A DNA stretch of 64,000 nucleotides, taken from assembly GCF_000292915.1 (NCBI RefSeq), contig NC_018513.1, positions 434,001 through 498,000 on the forward strand. The letters run 5' to 3'. The stretch is from Burkholderia cepacia GG4 (GTDB lineage Bacteria; Pseudomonadota; Gammaproteobacteria; Burkholderiales; Burkholderiaceae). The translations under genes and the position numbers were made by a program. This document shows positions 19,344-26,455 of the stretch, one piece after another (the stretch's first letter is position 1; the number at the start of each line of letters is the position of its first letter). Under the pieces are notes generated by a model, which made no database searches, was not told where the DNA came from, and saw nothing but the letters and a program-made list of their open reading frames with translations.

Positions 19344-19952
19344 TCATCCGGCAGCCGGGTAGAGTGCGCCGTCGGTCACGATCCAGCGCATCGCGAGATC
19401 GTGCGCCTCGGCCGGCAGCGCATCGACGCGGCATGCTTCATACGCGATGCCGACCGTCACCGGCAGCGTGTCGCCCGGCCACACGGCGAGCGTGCGGTCG
19501 TAATAGCCGCCGCCATAGCCGAGCCGGTAGCGCTCCAGATCGAATCCCACGCACGGAATCAGCAACAGGTCGGGCACGACGACGACGCCCGACGCCGGCT
19601 CCGGAATCCGGTGATGCCCTTCGCGCATCGGCGTGTGTGCGTCCCACGCATGGAATTCGAGCGGCGTGTGGCGCTCGCCGATCACGGGCAGCGCAGCGCG
19701 GCGGCCCGCGCCTGCCGCGGACCACGCGAGCACCGCGTCGCGCGCGTCGAATTCGCCCGGCAGCGGCCAGTAGAAGCCGACCGTGCGCGGCGCGAGCCGT
19801 GCGAGCAACAGGCGCAGCCGCGCGTCGAGCGCGGCGTTCGCGGCGGGCTGCGACGCGGCGTCACGACGCGCGCCGGACAGCGTTTTGCGCAGCGCAACCT
19901 TCGGGTTAGGCACAGGGTTGCATGCTATGCTTTCGCTCAATTCGTGCTCCAT
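19344..19952 (-). CDS. ygfA: 5-formyltetrahydrofolate cyclo-ligase
   Basis: A 202-residue enzyme converting 5-formyl-THF to 5,10-methenyl-THF with ATP. Landmarks are KVALRKTLSGARR near the N-terminus (substrate/ATP Lys and Arg), the GFYWPLPGEFD region, and the nucleotide-binding CVGFDLERYRLGYGGGYYDR block. The start is uncertain. The ATG at 19952 lies only 9 nt from the divergent transglycosylase ATG and has no clear ribosome site; an in-frame GTG at 19913 would give a start just before the conserved PNPKVALR. No 6S RNA gene is seen next to it, unlike in enterics. Confidence 0.9.
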   Translation of the reverse strand: MEHELSESIACNPVPNPKVALRKTLSGARRDAASQPAANAALDARLRLLLARLAPRTVGFYWPLPGEFDARDAVLAWSAAGAGRRAALPVIGERHTPLEFHAWDAHTPMREGHHRIPEPASGVVVVPDLLLIPCVGFDLERYRLGYGGGYYDRTLAVWPGDTLPVTVGIAYEACRVDALPAEAHDLAMRWIVTDGALYPAAG

Positions 19953-19960
19953 TCAAAACG

Positions 19961-21913
19961 ATGTCGAACAGCCTTTTCCGAGTATATCGCGCGGTCGCGC
20001 TCACGCTTTCGGCCGCCGCGCTCGTCGCGGGCACGGCCGCGTGCGCCGCACCGGGCGACGACACGCTCGCCGGGGACGACCAGATCTTCGTGCAGCTTCG
20101 CGAAGCCGCGCGCCGCAATGACGCCGCGAAGGCCGCGCAGCTCGCGTCGACGATCCCGAACTATCCTGTCCCGTCCTACGTCGAGTATTTCCAGATCAAG
20201 CCGCAGTTGTTCGATTCGACGGGCCGCGCGCGCGTCGATGCGCCGGACGCGTCCGTGCAGTCGTTCCTGCAGCGCTACGACGGCCAGGCGATCGCCGATC
20301 GCCTGCGCAACGACTACCTGCTCGTGCTCGGCGCGCGCCACGACTGGCGCAACTTCGACGACCAGTACAAGCGCTTCGTGCTCGACGACGACACGCAGGT
20401 CAAGTGCTACGCGCTCGAATCGCGCGCGGCACGCGGCGAGAACGTCGCCGAGGCGGCGCGTGCGCTGCTCGTCGAACCGAAATACTACGGCGATGCCTGT
20501 GTCGACCTGATTACCGCGCTGACGATCAACCAGCAGTTGACGAGCGACGACGTGTGGCAGCAGGCACGCCTCGCGTACGAGCAGAACTACACGACGCTCG
20601 GCGGCAAGATCGTCGATGCGCTCGGCCAGCGCCCGGCCGGCTTCGACCAGGCGACGAGCGCCCCACCGCTGTACCTCGCGCGCGGCGTCGGCTCCGACGC
20701 GGCATCGCACCAGCTCGCGCTGATCGCGCTCGGCCGCATGGCGCGCAACGATCCGGACGCGGCGGCGGGGATGCTGACGTCGGTCGCCGCGTCGCTGACG
20801 AAGCAGGAACAGGCGATCGCGTGGGGTGCGATCGGCTACCAGGGCGCGATCAAGCGCTCGCCGCTCGCGTCGGTCTGGTACGCGAAATCCGCGAATGCGC
20901 CGCTGTCGAATCCGAGCTACGAATGGCGTACGCGCGCCGCGCTGCTGGCCGGCGACTGGCCGATGGTGCGCTGGTCGATCGAGCAGATGCCGCCGTCGCT
21001 GCGGGACGATCCGGCATGGATCTACTGGCATGCGCGCGCGCTCAAGCAGAGCGGCGACACGCTGCAGGCGAACCAGGAATTCGAGCAGGTCGCCGGCCAG
21101 TTCAACTTCTACGGGCAGCTCGCCGGCGAAGAGCTCGGCCAGCGCACGTCGATCCCGCCGCGCACGAAGGTGAGCGACGCCGAGGTCGACGCGATGGGCA
21201 AGATTCCGGGCTTCGCGCTCGCGCAGCGCTTCTACGGGCTGAACCTGCGCCTCGAAGGCAACCGCGAATGGAACTGGCCGCTGCGCGGGATGACTGATCG
21301 CCAGCTGCTGGCGGCCGCGGAATACGGCAAGCGCGTCGACCTGCTGGACCGCACGGTCAACACGGCCGACCGCACGAAGGCCGAGCACGACTTCACGCTG
21401 CGCTACCCGTCGCCGTACCGCGACATCGTCGAGCGCTACGCGCAGTCGTCGGGCCTCGACATCGAATGGGCATACGGGCTGATTCGCCAGGAATCGCGCT
21501 TCATCACGAACGCGCGTTCGTCGGTCGGTGCAGGCGGCCTGATGCAGCTGATGCCGGCCACCGCGCAGCTGGTCGCGAAGAAGCTCGGGATGGGCACCAT
21601 CACGCGCGCGCAGATGCACGACATCAATACCAACATCCAGCTCGGCACCTGGTATCTGGCGGACATCTACAACAACTTCGACAGCTCGCCGGTGCTGGCC
21701 ACCGCCGGCTACAACGCGGGCCCGGGTCGGCCGCGCCAGTGGCGCCAGGTGTTGACGCAGCCGGTCGAAGGCGCGATCTTCGCGGAGACGATTCCGTTCA
21801 ACGAGACGCGCGACTACGTGAAGAACGTGCTGTCGAATACCGTCTACTACGCGGCGCTCTTCGAGGGCAAACCGCAGTCGTTGAAGAAACGCCTGGGCAT
21901 GATCTCGCCCTGA
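19961..21913 (+). CDS. slt: Soluble lytic murein transglycosylase
   Basis: A 650-residue exported Slt70-type enzyme that cleaves the glycan strands of peptidoglycan to 1,6-anhydro products. A signal peptide covers about residues 1-29. A long alpha-helical superhelical U/L region follows (to about 480), and then the catalytic domain with the active-site glutamate E511 in IRQESRF, the AGGLMQLMPATAQ block, NIQLGTWYL and AGYNAGPGRPRQW. Length fits the family (about 620-680). A TATGCT -10-like box at 19925 suggests that its promoter overlaps the 5' end of the divergent folate gene. A 15-bp hairpin (21922-21956) follows the stop and runs into a repeat element. Confidence 0.92.
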   Translation: MSNSLFRVYRAVALTLSAAALVAGTAACAAPGDDTLAGDDQIFVQLREAARRNDAAKAAQLASTIPNYPVPSYVEYFQIKPQLFDSTGRARVDAPDASVQSFLQRYDGQAIADRLRNDYLLVLGARHDWRNFDDQYKRFVLDDDTQVKCYALESRAARGENVAEAARALLVEPKYYGDACVDLITALTINQQLTSDDVWQQARLAYEQNYTTLGGKIVDALGQRPAGFDQATSAPPLYLARGVGSDAASHQLALIALGRMARNDPDAAAGMLTSVAASLTKQEQAIAWGAIGYQGAIKRSPLASVWYAKSANAPLSNPSYEWRTRAALLAGDWPMVRWSIEQMPPSLRDDPAWIYWHARALKQSGDTLQANQEFEQVAGQFNFYGQLAGEELGQRTSIPPRTKVSDAEVDAMGKIPGFALAQRFYGLNLRLEGNREWNWPLRGMTDRQLLAAAEYGKRVDLLDRTVNTADRTKAEHDFTLRYPSPYRDIVERYAQSSGLDIEWAYGLIRQESRFITNARSSVGAGGLMQLMPATAQLVAKKLGMGTITRAQMHDINTNIQLGTWYLADIYNNFDSSPVLATAGYNAGPGRPRQWRQVLTQPVEGAIFAETIPFNETRDYVKNVLSNTVYYAALFEGKPQSLKKRLGMISP

Positions 21914-21953
21914 TCGACAATCTTCACACTGCCGCGCGAGACGCGGCGGTGTG

Positions 21954-22244
21954 AAGGGGCTGTTCACGCTAATAACGGGCTTGCGCTGGCCGCCAGAAGG
22001 GCCGAGCGCAAGGAGTGTGACGAGGCGAATACTCGACGTATTCGCAAGGAGCATGACGCAGCGATCGGCCCTTCTGGCGGCCAGCCCCATTTATGATTTT
22101 TCCCGGTCTGGGGAACGAGCGTTGCCGGCCGCATTGCGGCGTCGCGCGTCGCTTGTTTGGCTCGGCCAAACGGCGCTCCTTGCTTCTTGCACTGCAGCCG
22201 GCAAGGCTCGTTCGCAAGCCCGTCATTAGCGTGAACAGCCCCTT
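21954..22244. repeat. 291-bp nested inverted-repeat element
   Basis: The outer arms 21954-21985 and 22213-22244 are 32-nt inverted repeats with one mismatch. Inside the left half, 21985-22005 and 22065-22085 are a perfect 21-nt inverted repeat enclosing the hairpin GCGAATAC-TCGAC-GTATTCGC (22025-22045). Inside the right half, 22114-22129 and 22197-22212 match at 15 of 16 positions and enclose GTTTGGC-TCG-GCCAAAC (22155-22171). The arms abut exactly, so a single strand would fold into a closing stem with two branched arms. It fills the gap between slt and the next gene, has no convincing reading frame, and looks like a MITE-type or structured-RNA element. No target-site duplication was seen. 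Confidence 0.85.
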
Positions 22245-22257
22245 TGAGGTTCGGAAC

Positions 22258-23214
22258 ATGGATCAGACCGTCGCGCTGCTCGGTGGCACCGGCTTCATCG
22301 GCAGCCGGCTCGTCAATGCGCTGATCGACGCCGGCAAGCAGGTGCGGATCGGCACGCGGCGGCGCGAACACGCGCGCCACCTGCAGATGCTGCCGGTCGA
22401 GATCGTCGAGCTCGACGCGCTCGATACGCGCACGCTGGCCCGGTTCGTCGCCGGCGCGCACGCGGCCGTCAATCTGGTCGGCGTGCTGCACGGCGGCCGC
22501 GGCACGCCGTACGGGCCCGGGTTCGAGCGCGCGCACGTCGCGCTGCCGGCCGCGCTGGCCGCCGCGTGCGTGGAGGTCGGCGTGCAGCGCGTGCTGCACA
22601 TGAGCGCGCTCGGCGCCGATTCGCACGGCGCGAGCATGTACCAGCGCTCGAAGGGCGACGGCGAGGCCGCGCTGCATGCGGTCGCGGCGACCGATTCGCT
22701 CGCGCTGACGATCTTCCGCCCGTCGGTCGTGTTCGGCCCCGGCGACGCTTTCCTCAACACGTTCGCGAACCTGCAGCGCACGCTGCCCGTGCTGCCGCTC
22801 GCGATGCCCGACGCGCGTTTCCAGCCGGTGTTCGTCGGCGACGTCGTGCGCGCGTTCGTCAACACGCTCGATCTCGCGGCCGCGTACGGCAGGACCTACG
22901 AGCTCGGCGGGCCGACCGTCTATACGCTCGAGCAACTGGTGCGCTATTGCGGCACGCTGGTCGGCCGGCAGGCACGCATCGTGCGGCTGCCCGACGCGCT
23001 CGCGCGGCTGCAGGCGAGCGTGTTCGAATGCCTGCCCGGCGAGCCGGTGCTCACGCGGGACAATCTCGCGTCGATGTCGGTGCCGAACGTGCTGTCCGGG
23101 CCGCTCGCGCCGGAACTCGGGCTGTCGCCGGCGAGTCTCGAGAGCATCGCGCCCGCGTATCTCGGCAACGCCGCGCAGCGCTCCCGCTTCGACTGGTTCC
23201 GCTCGCGCCGCTAG
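22258..23214 (+). CDS. Complex I NDUFA9-like NAD(P)-binding protein
   Basis: A 318-residue atypical short-chain dehydrogenase of the NDUFA9 type. The Rossmann motif LLGGTGFIGSRLV is at residues 7-19, followed by LVGVLHGGRGTPYGPGFERAH, a MSALGADSHGASMYQRSKGDGE block and FRPSVVFGPGDAFLN. Bacterial members are of uncertain function, with roles in quinone or NAD(P)H metabolism suggested. The ATG at 22258 is 13 nt after the right arm of the inverted-repeat element, so the ribosome site (TTTGAGGTTC) lies just outside the element while any upstream promoter must read through or start in it. A GST and cca follow in the same direction. Confidence 0.86.
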   Translation: MDQTVALLGGTGFIGSRLVNALIDAGKQVRIGTRRREHARHLQMLPVEIVELDALDTRTLARFVAGAHAAVNLVGVLHGGRGTPYGPGFERAHVALPAALAAACVEVGVQRVLHMSALGADSHGASMYQRSKGDGEAALHAVAATDSLALTIFRPSVVFGPGDAFLNTFANLQRTLPVLPLAMPDARFQPVFVGDVVRAFVNTLDLAAAYGRTYELGGPTVYTLEQLVRYCGTLVGRQARIVRLPDALARLQASVFECLPGEPVLTRDNLASMSVPNVLSGPLAPELGLSPASLESIAPAYLGNAAQRSRFDWFRSRR

Positions 23215-23269
23215 GCGTCGCGGGCCGTCGCTTTCGTCATTCACTTTCGCGCTTTTTCGGAACATCGCC

Positions 23270-23917
23270 ATGAAACTCGTCATTGGAGACAAGAACTACT
23301 CGTCGTGGTCGATGCGGCCGTGGCTGCTGCTCGCGCATTTCGGTATCCCGTTCGACGAGATCGCGATCGAGTTGCGCCGCGACGACACGGCCGCGCGCAT
23401 TCGCGAGTATTCGCCGACCGGCAAGGTGCCGTGCCTGATCGACGACCACGGCGTCGCGATCTGGGATTCGCTGGCGATCGCCGAGACGCTCGCCGAGCGC
23501 TATCCGCAATTCCCGATGTGGCCGGCCGATCCGCTCGATCGTGCGCATGCGCGCTGCATCTCGGCCGAGATGCACTCGGGTTTCGCCGCGCTGCGCACGC
23601 AGATGGGGATGAACGTGCGCGCGTCGATGCCGGGGCGCGGCGCGACGCCCGATGCGCTCGCCGACGTCGCGCGCATCGACGCGCTGTGGAGCGCGTGCAT
23701 CGAGGCATCGGGCGGGCCGTTCCTGTTCGGTGAATTCGGGATCGCCGATGCGATGTATGCGCCCGTCGTGATGCGCTTCAACACGTACGAGCCGGCGCTG
23801 TCGCCGGACGCGGCCGGCTACGCGGCGCGCGTGACGGCGCTGCCGGCGGTGCAGCGCTGGATCGATGGCGCGCGCGGCGAGACCAACGTGATTGCCGAAT
23901 ACGAACCGCAGCCATGA
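23270..23917 (+). CDS. Glutathione S-transferase family protein
   Basis: A 215-residue cytosolic GST. The thioredoxin-fold N-domain starts KLVIGDKNYSSWSMRPWLLL, with the catalytic Ser region in NYSSWS and the cis-proline/glutathione site GKVPCLID followed by WDSLAIAE. An all-helical C-domain follows. It resembles the YfcF-like/GST_N_4 group. The substrate is unknown. The stop overlaps the cca start in ATGA, so the two are translationally coupled. Confidence 0.9.
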   Translation: MKLVIGDKNYSSWSMRPWLLLAHFGIPFDEIAIELRRDDTAARIREYSPTGKVPCLIDDHGVAIWDSLAIAETLAERYPQFPMWPADPLDRAHARCISAEMHSGFAALRTQMGMNVRASMPGRGATPDALADVARIDALWSACIEASGGPFLFGEFGIADAMYAPVVMRFNTYEPALSPDAAGYAARVTALPAVQRWIDGARGETNVIAEYEPQP

Positions 23918-25155
23918 ATATCTACGCAGTAGGCGGCGCGATCCGCGACGAATTGCTCGGCGTGCCGGTGCAGGACCGCGACTACGTGGTGGTGGGGGCG
24001 ACGCCGGAGCAGATGGCCGCGCAGGGCTTCCGGCCGGTCGGCAAGGATTTTCCCGTGTTCCTGCATCCGGACACGCAGGAGGAATACGCACTCGCGCGCA
24101 CCGAGCGCAAGACGGCGGCCGGCTATCACGGCTTCCAGTTCCACTATGCGCCGGACGTGACGCTCGACGAGGATCTCGCGCGGCGCGACCTGACGATCAA
24201 CGCGATGGCGCGCGAAGTGAGCCCGAAGGGTGCGCTGGTCGGCCCGGTGATCGATCCGTTCGACGGGCAGGCCGACCTGCGTGCGCGCGTGTTCCGGCAC
24301 GTGAGCGACGCGTTCGTCGAGGATCCGGTGCGGATCCTGCGGATCGCGCGCTTTGCCGCGCGCTTCGCGGATTTCAAGGTCGCGGACGAAACGCTTGCGC
24401 TGATGCGGCACATGGTCGACGCGGGCGAGGTCGATGCGCTGGTGCCCGAGCGCGTGTGGCAGGAAATCGCGCGCGGGCTGATGGAGGCGAAGCCGTCGCG
24501 GATGTTCGCGGTGCTGCGCGACTGCGGCGCACTCGCGCGCATCCTGCCCGAGATCGACGCGTTGTGGGGCGTGCCGCAGCGCGCCGACTACCACCCGGAA
24601 GTCGACACCGGCGTGCACGTGATGATGGTCGTCGACTATGCGGCGAAGCAGGGCTATTCGCTGCCGGTGCGCTTCGCGGCGCTCACGCACGATCTCGGCA
24701 AGGCGACGACGCCCGCGGACGTGCTGCCGCGCCATGTCGGCCACGAAGGCCGCAGCGTCGACCTGCTCAAGCCGCTGTGCGAGCGGCTGCGCGTGCCGAA
24801 CGACTGCCGCGACCTCGCGCTGGTGGTCGCGCGCGAGCACGGCAACCTGCATCGCGTGATGGAGATGGGCGCCGCCGCGCTGGTGCGGTTCTTCGAGCGT
24901 AGCGACGCACTGCGCAAGCCGGCGCGCTTCGCCGAGATGCTGCAGGCGTGCGAGTCGGACGCGCGCGGCCGGCTCGGGCTCGACACCCAGCCGTATCCGC
25001 AGGCCGAGCGGCTGCGGGTGGCGCTGGTGGCCGCGCGCAGCGTCGACGCGGGCGCGATCGCGCGCGCGATCGGCAACGACGCGATGCAGATCAAGGAGGC
25101 CGTGCATCGCGCGCGGGTCGAGGCCGTCAAGCAGGCGCTGGCGATCGCCGAATAG
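23914..25155 (+). CDS. cca: CCA tRNA nucleotidyltransferase
   Basis: A 413-residue class II CCA-adding enzyme that builds or repairs the 3' CCA end of tRNAs. The nucleotidyltransferase motif GGAIRDELLG is at residues 7-16, with catalytic D21 and D23 in DRD. The LARRDLTINAMA and RILRIARFAARF motifs follow. A C-terminal HD phosphohydrolase domain is present (ALTHDLGKAT), as in E. coli Cca with its added phosphatase/phosphodiesterase activity. Length is as expected (about 410). It is coupled to the preceding GST gene. Confidence 0.96.
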   Translation: MNIYAVGGAIRDELLGVPVQDRDYVVVGATPEQMAAQGFRPVGKDFPVFLHPDTQEEYALARTERKTAAGYHGFQFHYAPDVTLDEDLARRDLTINAMAREVSPKGALVGPVIDPFDGQADLRARVFRHVSDAFVEDPVRILRIARFAARFADFKVADETLALMRHMVDAGEVDALVPERVWQEIARGLMEAKPSRMFAVLRDCGALARILPEIDALWGVPQRADYHPEVDTGVHVMMVVDYAAKQGYSLPVRFAALTHDLGKATTPADVLPRHVGHEGRSVDLLKPLCERLRVPNDCRDLALVVAREHGNLHRVMEMGAAALVRFFERSDALRKPARFAEMLQACESDARGRLGLDTQPYPQAERLRVALVAARSVDAGAIARAIGNDAMQIKEAVHRARVEAVKQALAIAE

Positions 25156-25204
25156 CCTGGGACGACGCGCTCGGGTGGCGTGGTTCGCCGCTCGGCCGCG
25201 GCCG

Positions 25205-26017
25205 TTATTTCTTCGTACGCGGGGTGGCGCGGCGGGCCGGGGTGGCGGCAGCCGGACGTTTGCCGGCGGCCGCGCGCGGCTTCCCGGCAGCCGGCTGTGC
25301 CGTTGCGCGGGCCGGGTTGTCGGCGGGCGCTGCCGCGTCCGCGTCGCGTTCGCGCTTCGGCGCGGGATCGCGGCGGCTCACGCGCGGCTCACCCGGCGTC
25401 GCGCCGGCGTCGCGCGCGAGCAGCCTGATTTTCATCGCCGCGGTCCCCAACTCGGCGCAGTTGTCGTCGAAGAGGGGCAGCGTGCCGACCGCGATCAGCT
25501 CGGCGGGCCCGTCGCCGACGTTCGCGACGCGATGGCGCTTCCTCGCGTCGAAGTGCAGCGAGTCGCCGGGCGACAGCGGGTAATCCTTCTTGCCGATCGT
25601 GTAGCAGATCCGGCCGGTCAGCACGTACACGAACTCGTCGCCGCCGTGCGCGACCCATTCCGAACGGTAGCCCTCCATCATCCGCACCTTGAGCGCGTTG
25701 AGCTGGCTGCCGTCGAAGGTGGTGGACAGCCGCTCGTACCACTGCGAGGCGGCGTCGACTGCGTACGGTTCGCGGCGGCCCGCGTGCGAGTCGGGCTGCG
25801 CCTGGCGCGGCTGGTCGATCAGCGTGCCGAGCGGCACGTTCAGCGCCTTCGCGACGTTGACGAGCGATGAGAGCGAGATGCCGGTGAGATGGCGCTCGAC
25901 CTGCGACAGGAACCCGACCGACAGGTTTGCTTCGGTCGCGACTTCCAGCAGCGTCTTCTTCGCTTCCCGGCGCAGGCGGCGAATGCGCTGGCCGATACGC
26001 ATGATGTCTGAATCCAT
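25205..26017 (-). CDS. XRE-family regulator with cupin domain and basic tail
   Basis: A 270-residue regulator. An N-terminal XRE helix-turn-helix (about residues 5-62; IRRLRREAKKTLLEVATEAN then SVGFLSQVERHLTG) is followed by a C-terminal cupin (about 110-180; GGDEFVYVLTGRICYTIG, SPGDSLHFDARKRHRV) of the kind that senses small metabolites. A tail of about 80 residues, rich in Ala, Pro, Arg and Lys (AAAGKRPAAATPARRATPRT), extends beyond the usual end and resembles histone-H1-like tails. The ATG at 26017 fits the family start. It is divergent from an aminopeptidase P gene, and repeated AAATTTTAGC boxes lie in the shared region. Confidence 0.88.
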   Translation of the reverse strand: MDSDIMRIGQRIRRLRREAKKTLLEVATEANLSVGFLSQVERHLTGISLSSLVNVAKALNVPLGTLIDQPRQAQPDSHAGRREPYAVDAASQWYERLSTTFDGSQLNALKVRMMEGYRSEWVAHGGDEFVYVLTGRICYTIGKKDYPLSPGDSLHFDARKRHRVANVGDGPAELIAVGTLPLFDDNCAELGTAAMKIRLLARDAGATPGEPRVSRRDPAPKRERDADAAAPADNPARATAQPAAGKPRAAAGKRPAAATPARRATPRTKK

Positions 26018-26215
26018 GAATCTCTTTCGTGGCAACGAGTCGGAAGGCGAGCGGAGGGGCGGTGCTGTCGCCGGGATGTAGCTTTCCGCGAATCGCACGA
26101 AACACGGCCGTCGGGACGACGATGCCGGCGGATTGTACCGCGCGCGGTGGCGCCCGGACGGCGCTGCGCCGCGTATGGCCGCGCAGGGCCGCGCCGCCGT
26201 CGGGCGCCATGCCGG

Positions 26216-26271
26216 AAATTTTAGCCCTACGAAAATTTTAGCTTGACCTCAATTTCAGCGTGCTCTAGATT
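26216..26271 (+). promoter_or_regulatory. Promoter with three 17-bp-spaced boxes upstream of aminopeptidase P
   Basis: TTGACC (26243-26248), a 17-nt spacer and TAGATT (26266-26271) form a good sigma70 promoter. Two exact copies of AAATTTTAGC lie at 26216-26225 and 26233-26242, and a third, CAATTTCAGC (8 of 10 matches), lies at 26250-26259 between the -35 and -10. The start-to-start distance is exactly 17 bp each time. This is the divergent region with the XRE-cupin gene, whose product is the obvious candidate ligand. The rest of the 438-bp gap shows nothing recognisable. Confidence 0.6.
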
Positions 26272-26455
26272 CTGTCGCACGCATCAAACAAAGTTAAGTG
26301 AGACAAAACTTTCCCGAGGGTCTGCCGCTGGAACGGCACCGCAGCCCGGCTGCTCGCCGGGCCGCGCGTCATCCACGCACGGGCGGTGTGTCGCTTCACG
26401 CGTGCGCCATGCCGCGTGACGCTGTCCGCCGACGACAATCAATAACGGGCATCCG

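Noticed and set aside
19900..19960. A 6S RNA gene next to the 5-formyl-THF cyclo-ligase gene
   Set aside because: The upstream side of ygfA is occupied directly by slt with no room for a 180-nt RNA.
21922..21956. The 15-bp hairpin after slt as part of the nested element
   Set aside because: It overlaps the element by only 3 nt and pairs within the slt 3' end, so it is better read as a separate 3'-end hairpin, although it may have been the insertion target.
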